NCBI RefSeq assembly: GCF_000695625.1
Contig: NZ_JMQI01000062.1
Coordinates: forward strand, 186,001-250,000
From: Amycolatopsis rifamycinica
Lineage (GTDB): Bacteria > Actinomycetota > Actinomycetes > Mycobacteriales > Pseudonocardiaceae
Length of the DNA stretch: 64,000 bases
Direction of reading: 5' to 3'
Shown here one piece after another: positions 1-6,665 of the stretch (its first letter is position 1; the number at the start of each line of letters is the position of its first letter). A program made the translations under genes and the position numbers. The notes under the pieces are model-generated. The model had not been told where the DNA came from. It saw nothing but the letters and a program-made list of their open reading frames with translations, and ran no database searches.

Positions 1-651
1 GTAGGTGGCGCAATCGGTGACCGGCCTCGCCTGGAAGGTGAAGGACACGTTGACGCCGAAGTTGCCGCCGCCACCGCCGCGGCACGCCCAGAACAGGTCG
101 GGGTTGGTGCCGGCGTCGCACCGCAGCAGCTGCCCGTCCGCGGTCACGATCGTGGTCGCGACGAGCGCGTCCGCGGTCAGCCCGAACACGCGTGAGGTCG
201 CCCCGCAGCCGCCGCCGAGGGTGAGACCGCCGATGCCCACGGTGGCGCTGTTGCCCAGCGCGAACGCCATCTCGTGGGGCTCGACGGCCGCGTAGACGTC
301 CGCCATCCGCGCGCCGCCCCCGGCCGTCACGAGCCCGGTCGAGCCGTCGGCGGACACGGGGTTCAGCGCGCCGAGGTCGAGGACGAGACCGGTGCCGACC
401 GAGTGCCCCGCGAAGCTGTGCCCGCCGCCGCGGGCGACGAGGCCGACGCCGGTGTCCCGCGCCCACTCGATGGTGCGCCGCACGTCCCCGGTGTCCGCCG
501 CGGACACGACGCCGGCGGGGGTGATCCCGGCGAACCGCTTGTTGAACGGCGTGCCGGCGGCACGGAACCCGGCCTCACCGGGCCGCCGCACGCGGCCGGT
601 CACCGCGCGCTCGAGCCGTCGCCAGTCCGCGTCGGAAGGGGGCCGGGACAC
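1..651 (-). CDS. FAD-linked oxidase, BBE/PCMH type (3' end outside window)
   Basis: The minus strand from position 651 encodes the N-terminal 217 residues of a berberine-bridge-enzyme-like flavoprotein. The protein opens VSRPPSDADW and contains GVGLVARGGGHSFAGHS, the PCMH FAD-binding signature. Its His is the usual site of 8-alpha-N1 flavin attachment in this family. GIGGLTLGGGCGATSR, further along, is the second FAD-contacting loop. The C-terminal substrate-binding half is beyond the left edge. The GTG start shares one base with the TAG of the upstream small gene, so the two are translationally coupled, and the cupin gene precedes both. Family members oxidise alcohols, amines or C-C/C-N bonds during tailoring of natural products. 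The substrate here is unknown. It reads as an oxidative tailoring enzyme of the hydrazine-type cluster. Confidence 0.85.
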   Translation of the reverse strand, partial: MSRPPSDADWRRLERAVTGRVRRPGEAGFRAAGTPFNKRFAGITPAGVVSAADTGDVRRTIEWARDTGVGLVARGGGHSFAGHSVGTGLVLDLGALNPVSADGSTGLVTAGGGARMADVYAAVEPHEMAFALGNSATVGIGGLTLGGGCGATSRVFGLTADALVATTIVTADGQLLRCDAGTNPDLFWACRGGGGGNFGVNVSFTFQARPVTDCATY

Positions 652-974
652 TAGCTCACCTCGTCGAGGTAGGAGACACCGGTGGCGGCGTGCGGGCCGT
701 AGCGCTCCCACACCTCGCGCAGCCGGAGGTGGCCGTCTTCGGCGACCTCCGGCGTGTTCACCGTGTGCCCGCAGATCACCTCGCCGGTGGCGAGCACCAC
801 CGTGTACCCGAGGTGGAGCACCCCGTTCTCCCGCTGGGTGCCGGCGATCGCGCCGCGCCGCACCTCTCCCCCGGCGAACTCCGCCCAGACGACGTCGTCC
901 TCCTGCCGGTACACGGCCACGGCCGCGGCGCCGTCGCCGGCCTTGCGGAACTTCCGCCCGTCGTAGTCGATCAC
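651..974 (-). CDS. Small conserved protein of the group often mis-annotated as N-acetylglutamate synthase
   Basis: This gene encodes 107 residues with a GTG start inside the GTGA overlap with the cupin stop codon. The beta-rich sequence (IDYDGRKFRKAGDG, VVWAEFAGGEVRRGAI, CGHTVNTPEVAEDGHLRLRE, WERYG) resembles a family of roughly 100-aa proteins in Bacillus and actinomycetes. Databases sometimes label these 'N-acetylglutamate synthase', although they lack any GNAT fold. No catalytic motif can be recognised. It sits between a cupin and a BBE-like oxidase with coupled junctions on both sides, so it is expressed with them. It may be a small binding or lipocalin-like accessory protein, but that is a guess. 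The family resemblance is from memory of the sequence pattern and was not searched. Confidence 0.7.
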   Translation of the reverse strand: MIDYDGRKFRKAGDGAAAVAVYRQEDDVVWAEFAGGEVRRGAIAGTQRENGVLHLGYTVVLATGEVICGHTVNTPEVAEDGHLRLREVWERYGPHAATGVSYLDEVS

Positions 975-1375
975 GCCGGGCCCGCCTCACCGGTCTCGTG
1001 CGCGACGAACTCGGCCGACATCGCCTGGTCCCACCAGATCGCGTAGTAGGCGAAGTCTTCGCCGTGGCGGGGATCGTTGAACAGGTGGTGTTCGATGCCC
1101 GGCCGCAGGAACACGATGTCCCCGGCCGCGAACTCGTGCCGCCGGCCGCCGGCGACCACCGCGGCCCGCCCGGACATCCCGATGAAGATCTCGTGCTCGT
1201 GGTGGGCGTGGGCCACCGACGCGTCGCCCGGGCGCAGCACGCACCAGGCCCCGCGGAACGGCGCGGTCATCCCGTCCCACGGGTAGAGCAGCTTCATGTC
1301 CAGTCCGTAGGCCCGCGTCAGGTTCTCGTGCTCGAGCCTGCGGATGTCCACGAGGGCAAGGTCTTGGTCAGTCAC
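971..1375 (-). CDS. Single-domain cupin
   Basis: This 134-aa small cupin has a metal-binding first motif HAHHEHEIFIGMSG followed by GDIVFLRPGIEHHLFN, giving the expected His/His/Glu/His ligand set on one beta-barrel. The GTG start follows the -10 of the conserved promoter block at 1426-1470. It is the first gene of a leftward operon with the small protein and the BBE-like oxidase. Known hydrazine synthetases of the Spb40/Tri28/PyrN type fuse a cupin to a MetRS-like domain, which is established. This window has an unfused MetRS-like gene at 3712 and this free cupin. I infer the cupin may supply the metal-dependent N-N rearrangement half of the reaction in trans. A plain tailoring or regulatory cupin is the alternative. 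Confidence 0.85.
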   Translation of the reverse strand: MTDQDLALVDIRRLEHENLTRAYGLDMKLLYPWDGMTAPFRGAWCVLRPGDASVAHAHHEHEIFIGMSGRAAVVAGGRRHEFAAGDIVFLRPGIEHHLFNDPRHGEDFAYYAIWWDQAMSAEFVAHETGEAGPA

Positions 1376-1425
1376 ATCCCACTCCGATCAGCGTGGTTCC
1401 CCGGTCGGGCGTCCGACGCCGATCG

Positions 1426-1470
1426 ACGCTAGGTCCGGCCGGTTTCCCGGCGATAGGGGAACTGTTCCCG
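1426..1470 (-). promoter_or_regulatory. Cluster promoter A: TTCCC/GGGAA operator with -10 upstream of the cupin operon
   Basis: Read on the minus strand, a GGGAACAGTTCCC inverted repeat (1457-1469) is followed after eight bases by another GGGAA (1444-1448). A TAGCGT -10-like hexamer lies 12 bases later (1431-1426). The cupin GTG is about 50 bases downstream. The block 1428-1470 matches 13239-13281, ahead of the MFS operon, at 37 of 43 positions by eye and without gaps. The same layout recurs before the N-hydroxylase gene. The block overlaps the last codons of the LuxR gene. Confidence 0.6.
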
Positions 1471-2187
1471 ATCGCCGGTGAATTCGCCGCGCCCGAGTCC
1501 CGCGTCCCGGGCCAGGACTATCGCCTGTGCCCGATCGGCTACACCGAGTTTGGCGAAAACCGCGGACACGCGATTGCTGATGGTCTTGGGCGCGAGGCCG
1601 AGATCCCGCGCGATCACCGCGTTCGACCGGCCCGCGGCGACGCGATCGAGCACCTGCCGTTCCCGGGCCGTCAGTTGCGGAAAGGGGTACGGCTCGGGGC
1701 CCGCCGTGCGCACCAAAGCGCTGAACCGGGCGGCGATCGCCCGGCCGACGATCGCCTCCCCCGCCGCCACGACCCGCACCCCGCGCACGATCTGCTCGGC
1801 GTCGGCCCCCTTCACCAGGTACCCGCGCGCCCCGGCGTGGATCGCCGAGCGGACGGCGGTGTCGTCGTCGGCCGAGCTCAGCACCAGGACCTTCGTCGCC
1901 GGTGAGACCAGCGCTATCCGGCCGATCACGTCGATCGGCACGGACTCGCCGAGCTGCGGGTCGACGACCAGCACGTCCGGCCGGTGCCGGGCGGTCTCCG
2001 CGATGGCCCCGTTGGCCGTGGCCGCCTCGCCGACCACGAACACGCCGCCGGCGTCCTCCAGCGCGGCCCGGACCCAGTGGCGGACCGACGGCTGGGGGTC
2101 GGCGAGCAGCACCGTCAGCGGTGCGGGCTCGCGGTGTTCCACCGGCCACAGCCGAGCGGTGTTCCCGAAACCGGTGGCGTGACTCAT
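1429..2187 (-). CDS. NarL/FixJ-family response regulator (LuxR HTH), cluster regulator
   Basis: I start this 252-aa protein at the ATG at 2187 (MSHATGFG) because GGGGGA lies just upstream. The frame stays open to 2250 without a comparable site. The receiver has Asp76 (VLVVDPQLGE) as phosphoacceptor and a C-terminal Lys in GARGYLVKG. The usual acidic Asp-Asp pair is reduced to one Asp (LLADPQPS), so Mg2+/phosphate control may be atypical. The C-terminal LuxR helix-turn-helix is clear: LTARERQVLDRVAAGRSN, then LAPKTISNRVSAVFAKLGV. No kinase is adjacent. It is divergent from the N-hydroxylase operon and upstream of the cupin operon. It is therefore the best candidate to bind the shared GGGAA/TTCCC operators near the -35 region of both operons and of the MFS operon. 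Confidence 0.9.
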   Translation of the reverse strand: MSHATGFGNTARLWPVEHREPAPLTVLLADPQPSVRHWVRAALEDAGGVFVVGEAATANGAIAETARHRPDVLVVDPQLGESVPIDVIGRIALVSPATKVLVLSSADDDTAVRSAIHAGARGYLVKGADAEQIVRGVRVVAAGEAIVGRAIAARFSALVRTAGPEPYPFPQLTARERQVLDRVAAGRSNAVIARDLGLAPKTISNRVSAVFAKLGVADRAQAIVLARDAGLGRGEFTGDREQFPYRRETGRT

Positions 2188-2290
2188 CGTTCCCCCTACG
2201 TGAACCGCTGCCGATCCGTCCCGGTCGGCTCCCGGCGAAAGCGCGTGCACGCTTCCCTATCGGACACGAGAGTCTCATCGTTAGGGAGAA

Positions 2291-2323
2291 TTGATCGCAA
2301 TCAATTTCCTTGATCGCGATCAA
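2291..2323. promoter_or_regulatory. Twin 14-bp palindromes in the LuxR/N-hydroxylase divergent promoter
   Basis: TTGATCGCAATCAA (2291-2304, one mismatch) is followed by TTGATCGCGATCAA (2310-2323, perfect palindrome), with centres 19 bp apart. Two near-identical dyads two helical turns apart in a divergent intergenic region are typical of cooperative dimer binding. The responsible regulator is not identifiable from the sequence. The dyads differ from the GGGAA/TTCCC operator just downstream. Confidence 0.55.
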
Positions 2324-2339
2324 AGATTCCCCGATGCCC

Positions 2340-2383
2340 GGGAAACCCTTCCCTACCACCGGGGAAAGTGCGCTCCTTACGAT
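2340..2383 (+). promoter_or_regulatory. Cluster promoter C: GGGAA/TTCCC operator and -10 before the N-hydroxylase operon
   Basis: GGGAA (2340-2344), TTCCC (2349-2353) and GGGAA (2362-2366) are followed 11 bases later by TACGAT (2378-2383), a TAnnnT -10 candidate. Order and spacing copy promoters A and B, although the flanking bases differ. An additional TTCCCTA (2252-2258) ... TAGGGA (2282-2287) pair lies further upstream, toward the LuxR gene. The first codon used by the operon (GTG, 2435) is about 45 bases after the predicted transcription start. Confidence 0.5.
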
Positions 2384-2434
2384 CGCTCCGGCGGCACGCG
2401 GCACGCCGACTATTCCAGAAATCGGAGTGTATCT

Positions 2435-3712
2435 GTGACCGAAGTACAGGTGGGTCTGCTCGCGATCGGAGCCGGACCGGCGAACCTCGCCCTCGCGGTG
2501 GCCATCGAGGAGTCCGGGCACCCGGAGCTGGCCCTGCAGACGCTGCTGCTGGAGCAGGGACCGGACATCAAGTGGCAACGGGACCTGCTGATGCCGTGGG
2601 CGCGCAGTCAGGTCTCCTTCCTCAAGGACCTGGTGACCCTGCGCAACCCGCGCAGCAGGTTCTCGTTCCTCAGCTTCCTCCACGACCAGCGGCGGCTCGA
2701 CGAGTTCGTCAACCTGGGGACGTTCCACCCCTTCCGCTGGGAGTTCTCGGACTACCTGCAGTGGGTCGCGAAGTCGCTGGAGCAGGTCCGCATCCGGTAC
2801 GACGCGAAGGTCCGGACCATCGAACCCGCGCGCGACACCGACGGGTCCATCACCGGCTGGATCGCCACCCTCGAGGGCGGCGACACCATCCGGTGCCGCG
2901 ACCTGGTGGTCGGCGGCGGCCGGGACACGCACGTACCCGACGTCTTCGCCGGCCTGCCGGCCGACCGGCTCATCCACAGCGCCCAGTACCGCCGCCGGAT
3001 CGCGCAGCTGCCCGCGGACGCACCCCTGCGCGCCGTCGTGGTGGGCGGGGCGCAGAGCGCGGCGGAGATGTTCATGGCCCTGCACGACAACCTGCCCAAC
3101 AGCACCCGCACGATGATCGTGCGGTCGGTGGGCCCGCAGAACTACCAGACGAGCAAGTTCGTCAACGAGCTGTTCTTCCCGTCGTTCGTCGACCGGTTCT
3201 ACGACAGCCCGCCCGAGGTCCGCCGGCAGGTGCTGGACGAGATGCGCCTGACCAACTACGCCGGGGCGGCCCCGCCGTTCCTCGATCACATGTACACCAC
3301 GCTGTACCAGCAGCGCGGCATCGGGCAGCACCGGTCCGAGGTGCGCACGCTGACCGAGGTGGTGGGTGCCCGGGTCGACGGCGACGAGGTCGTGCTCGAC
3401 CTGCGCGACCGCACCAGCGGCAAGGTGGAGCCGCTGCACTGCGACCTGGTGCTCCTGGGCACCGGCTTCGACACCCGGATGCCCGCGCTGGTCCGCGACC
3501 TGGCCGACCGCGTCGGCCTGGCGGAGATTTCGGTCAGCCGCTGCTACCGCGTCGACCTCGGCGAGTCCGCCTGGGGCGCGGTGTACCTGCAGGGGGTCAA
3601 CGAGGCCACGCACGGCATCGCCGATTCGCTGATCAGCGTGCTGGCCCACCGCTCGCACGACATCGTCGACGACCTGCTCGCCCGCCGCGGCGGCGAGCGC
3701 GAGGCCGTCTGA
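2435..3712 (+). CDS. Flavin-dependent amine N-hydroxylase (lysine N6-/ornithine N5-monooxygenase family)
   Basis: This gene encodes 425 residues. I take the GTG at 2435 (VTEVQVGLLAIGAGPANLAL), where family homology begins; the open frame back to 2291 is upstream DNA. The GAGPAN FAD site is at residues 12-17 and an NADPH-site GGAQSAAE is near residue 204. LKDLVTLRNPRSRFSFLSFL and the C-terminal LGTGFDTRMPAL are hallmarks of the siderophore-type N-monooxygenases. These enzymes hydroxylate the side-chain amine of lysine or ornithine using NADPH and O2. It is first in a four-gene operon whose next gene overlaps it (TGATG). In the hydrazine pathways (Spb38/Tri26-type) the substrate is L-lysine, and the neighbour suggests the same here. 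Ornithine cannot be excluded from sequence alone. Confidence 0.92.
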   Translation: MTEVQVGLLAIGAGPANLALAVAIEESGHPELALQTLLLEQGPDIKWQRDLLMPWARSQVSFLKDLVTLRNPRSRFSFLSFLHDQRRLDEFVNLGTFHPFRWEFSDYLQWVAKSLEQVRIRYDAKVRTIEPARDTDGSITGWIATLEGGDTIRCRDLVVGGGRDTHVPDVFAGLPADRLIHSAQYRRRIAQLPADAPLRAVVVGGAQSAAEMFMALHDNLPNSTRTMIVRSVGPQNYQTSKFVNELFFPSFVDRFYDSPPEVRRQVLDEMRLTNYAGAAPPFLDHMYTTLYQQRGIGQHRSEVRTLTEVVGARVDGDEVVLDLRDRTSGKVEPLHCDLVLLGTGFDTRMPALVRDLADRVGLAEISVSRCYRVDLGESAWGAVYLQGVNEATHGIADSLISVLAHRSHDIVDDLLARRGGEREAV

Positions 3713-5616
3713 TGGACCGGCTCGTGGTGATCTCGCCCGCGCCCACGGCGAACGGTGACCTGCACCTGGGCCACCTCGCGGGTCCGTTCCTGGCCGCCGA
3801 CGTCTGCACCCGCTACGCCCGCGCGACCGGCCGGGAAGCCTTGTACGGCACGGGCATGCACTTCACGCAGAACTACGTCGTCGCCGCGGCCGAGCGCCTC
3901 GGCGTGGCGCCGGAGGAGCTGCGGGAGCGTTCGGCCGAGCAGGTCCGCCGGACCTTCGCCGCGATGGGCGTCGGGATCGACGGGTTCGGCTGCCTCGGCG
4001 ACCGGTTCACCGGCCTGGTCACCGGCTTCTACGAGCGCCTGCACGAACGGGGCCTGCTGGAGCTGCGGACGGTGACGTTCCCGTACCTGCCCAGCACGGG
4101 CGAGTACCTGATGGACGCCTACGTCACCGGCGGGTGCCCGTTCTGCCTCGCCGAGGGCTGCGCCGGGATCTGCGAGAGCTGCGGGCTGCCGATCGCCCCC
4201 GGCGACCTGATCGGCCCGCGCTCGGCCACGCGGCCGGACGAGCCGCTCGAACGCCGTGACGTGGACATCCTCGTCTTCCCGGTGGAGCGGTACCGCGCGG
4301 AGCTGGAGGCGTACTTCGCCCGGATGCCGATGCGCCCCGGCATGGCCCGGCTGATCGAGTCCGCGCTGGCGCGGCCGCTGCCGGACTTCCCGATCACCCA
4401 GCCGGCGTCCTGGGGCATCCCGGCGCCGTTCCCCGAAGTGGCGGGCCAGGTCTTCTACGCGCACATGGAGGGCATGCCGTGGAGCATGTTCACCACGGCG
4501 CTGGCCGCCGAGGAACGCGGCGCGGTGCTGACCGCCGACGACGAGCTCTGGCGCACCGGCGCCGGCACGACGGTGGTGTACTTCCTCGGCTTGGACGCGA
4601 CCTACCCGTTCGCGATCGTGGGCACGGCACTGCTGACCGCGCTCGGGGAACACGTGCTGCCGTCGCAGTACCTCACCAACGAGTTCTACGAACTGGCCAG
4701 CGAGAAGTTCTCCACCAGCCGCGGCCACGTGGTGTCCGGCCGGGAGCTGGCCGCCGAGGTGCCGCGCGACCTCATCCGGTTCCACCTCTGCGCCACCAGC
4801 CCCGAGTACCAGCGCACCGACTTCACCCGCGAGGCCCTGCTCCGCGTGGGCGAAACCCGCCTGACCGGACCGTGGAACCGGGTGGCGGCGGCGGTCGACC
4901 GCTGGGTGGACCGCGGCCCGCTCCCGGTGTCGGCGAACGCCCGCCGGACGGCGCGGCGGATGGCCGAACGCTTCGCCGACAGCTACGAGCTCCCCCGCTT
5001 CAGCCTGACCGCGGCGGCCTCGACGCTGGCCGAGCAACTGGCCCGCCTGGACCGCCTGGCCGCAGGGGCGACAGCCGCAACAGCGGGCGACCTGTACCAC
5101 CAGGTGGAGGTGTTCCTGCGCTGCGCGGCGCCGATCCTGATCGACCTGGCGGCGGCTGCGCTGCCTGACACGATGCTGCCGGAGCATGAGGACGCGGACT
5201 CGGTGACACCCAAGCGACTGCCGCGGCTCGCCGCGGTGGTCAGGACGGGAGGGGCACCCGAGCCGGCCGACGCACCCGGCGGCGGATCGGCCGGGGCGGC
5301 CGACGTGGCTGGTGCGGCCACTGGGAGCGGGGAAGCCGGGCTGCGCGGTGCCGATGGGTCGGCTGGGTCGGTCGGTGCGACCGGATCGCCTGCCGCGGCC
5401 GGGGCGGCAACTCCGGCTGGGGGTGTTGGCGCAACCGACTCGGTTGGCGCGAACGGGGCAGCTGGGTCGGTCAGCGCGGCTGGGGCGATCAGCCCAGCCA
5501 ACATGACCCGCGCGGCGGGATCGCCGAGCGCAGCCATCCCGGCCGGGGCGACCACTGCAACCAGCGTGACCGAAGCGGCGGGCGCGACCGGGCCGGCCGG
5601 TCCGGCCACGCGCTGA
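3712..5616 (+). CDS. Methionyl-tRNA-synthetase-like enzyme, putative hydrazine (N-N bond) synthetase subunit
   Basis: This is a 634-aa class I synthetase-like protein. The HIGH-type motif is HLGH (residues 18-21), the KMSKS-type loop is KFSTS (332-336), and a zinc knuckle has Cys142, 145, 150, 154 and 157. Residues about 360-500 form the helical anticodon-binding-like region. The last ~130 residues are a low-complexity Ala/Gly/Ser/Thr/Pro tail (GAAGSV, GATG, GSAGS units) with no domain that I recognise. Known hydrazine synthetases use the MetRS-like domain to esterify N-hydroxylysine with an aminoacyl adenylate, and a fused cupin to rearrange it to an N-N bond. No cupin is fused here, and a free cupin is encoded at 971-1375. 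The operon position between NMO and DAO genes argues against a housekeeping or resistance MetRS, which remains the main alternative. Confidence 0.88.
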   Translation: MDRLVVISPAPTANGDLHLGHLAGPFLAADVCTRYARATGREALYGTGMHFTQNYVVAAAERLGVAPEELRERSAEQVRRTFAAMGVGIDGFGCLGDRFTGLVTGFYERLHERGLLELRTVTFPYLPSTGEYLMDAYVTGGCPFCLAEGCAGICESCGLPIAPGDLIGPRSATRPDEPLERRDVDILVFPVERYRAELEAYFARMPMRPGMARLIESALARPLPDFPITQPASWGIPAPFPEVAGQVFYAHMEGMPWSMFTTALAAEERGAVLTADDELWRTGAGTTVVYFLGLDATYPFAIVGTALLTALGEHVLPSQYLTNEFYELASEKFSTSRGHVVSGRELAAEVPRDLIRFHLCATSPEYQRTDFTREALLRVGETRLTGPWNRVAAAVDRWVDRGPLPVSANARRTARRMAERFADSYELPRFSLTAAASTLAEQLARLDRLAAGATAATAGDLYHQVEVFLRCAAPILIDLAAAALPDTMLPEHEDADSVTPKRLPRLAAVVRTGGAPEPADAPGGGSAGAADVAGAATGSGEAGLRGADGSAGSVGATGSPAAAGAATPAGGVGATDSVGANGAAGSVSAAGAISPANMTRAAGSPSAAIPAGATTATSVTEAAGATGPAGPATR

Positions 5617-6665
5617 TGGCCACGGTCGCCGTCGTCGGGGGTGGGGTTACCGGGCTCGTGACCGCCATCGGTTCCGCGCAAGCCGGGCACCGGGTCCGCG
5701 TTCTCGAACGCGGGCCCCTCCCCAACCCCGGGTCGACCTCGGCTGATCAGCATCGGGTGGTGCGGGTGCTGCGTCCGGACGATGTCGATGGCACCGTGCG
5801 GATGGCCGAAGCGCGCCGGCGGTGGGCGGAACTGGAATCGCTGCTGCGGACCGAGTTCGTCCGGCCGGTCGGGGTGGTCAGCGCCGGCACGCCGGGTGAG
5901 CTCGAGCGGGCGTTCGGCACCGCGCGGCGGGCCGGGGTGCCCGCCTCCGCCGTTGCCCCCGGGGCGCTGCCCGCCGTGCTGTTCCCGGGTGGGACCAGCG
6001 GGATTTTCGACCCCGGTGGGGCGGTGCTGCTGGCCGATCGGTTCCTCCGCGCCGCCGTCGGCTGGCTCGCCGCGCACCCCTCGGTGACGCTGCGGCCGGG
6101 GTGCGCGGTCACCGGGATCGACGACCACCGGGTGGTCCTGGCCGACGGCGCCGCGGTCGACGCCGACGTCGTCCTGGTCGCGGGTGGGCCGTGGACCAGC
6201 GAACTGGCCGGGCCACCCGTCGTGCTGTACCGGCAGACCATGGTCTACCTGCGTCCGCCGCCGCACCTGGCCGGCTGGTGGGCGTCGGCTCCCGGGGTCG
6301 GCCGGATCGGGGGCGACGGCCGGGCGTGGCTGGTGCCGCCCGGTGGCGGGGCCCAGCTCAAGATCAGTTCGGACGCCGTGTGCCGTCCGGTTCCAACCAC
6401 CACCGCGGAGCGCGACGGCGAAGCCTGGGCCGCCCGGCTGCTCGCCGAGCCGATCCTCGCCGGCGTCGAGGGTTACGCCGTGGTGGGCGTGAAGGACTGC
6501 CACTACGCGGCCGACGCCGTCACCGGTGGCCCGGTTCTCGCCCGGATCCGCCCGTCGGTGTGGGCCCGCCCGGCCTGTGGTGGCTCCGGGTTCGGCGCCG
6601 CCCCGCTCGTCGCCCGGGAATTCCTCGGCGCCGTCAGTCAAGTGGACGACAAGGAGTGTGCGTAG
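5616..6665 (+). CDS. DAO-family FAD-dependent amine/amino-acid oxidase
   Basis: This 349-aa protein starts at the ATG overlapping the previous stop (TGATG). The Rossmann motif VAVVGGGVTGLVTAI opens the protein. ADQHRVVRVLRPDD is the flavin-binding loop typical of the sarcosine/glycine/D-amino-acid oxidase fold, and the C-terminus carries CGGSGFGAAPLVAREF, the second FAD-contacting Gly-rich segment. In the s56-p1 and triacsin pathways a DAO-type enzyme oxidatively splits the lysine-derived hydrazine. It releases a hydrazino acid such as hydrazinoacetate plus 2-aminoadipate semialdehyde. Its place directly after the MetRS-like gene supports the same step here. The protein is soluble with no signal peptide. 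The substrate assignment is inference from context. Confidence 0.88.
   Translation: MATVAVVGGGVTGLVTAIGSAQAGHRVRVLERGPLPNPGSTSADQHRVVRVLRPDDVDGTVRMAEARRRWAELESLLRTEFVRPVGVVSAGTPGELERAFGTARRAGVPASAVAPGALPAVLFPGGTSGIFDPGGAVLLADRFLRAAVGWLAAHPSVTLRPGCAVTGIDDHRVVLADGAAVDADVVLVAGGPWTSELAGPPVVLYRQTMVYLRPPPHLAGWWASAPGVGRIGGDGRAWLVPPGGGAQLKISSDAVCRPVPTTTAERDGEAWAARLLAEPILAGVEGYAVVGVKDCHYAADAVTGGPVLARIRPSVWARPACGGSGFGAAPLVAREFLGAVSQVDDKECA

Noticed and set aside
2291..2434. Extended N-terminus for the N-hydroxylase from the start at 2291
   Set aside because: The extra 48 codons cover the operators and the predicted -10, have no ribosome site and are not like the family. The GTG at 2435 fits the homology start.
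3712..5616. MetRS-like gene as a resistant or housekeeping methionyl-tRNA synthetase
   Set aside because: It is overlapped on both sides by an N-hydroxylase and a DAO gene, its KMSKS is altered to KFSTS and it has an odd tail. Context fits hydrazine synthetase better, although biochemical proof is lacking.
3544..6641. Long minus-strand open frames opposite the MetRS-like and DAO genes
   Set aside because: They are high-GC antisense shadows with His/Arg/Gly-rich composition and no domain, opposite genes with clear motifs and coupled starts.
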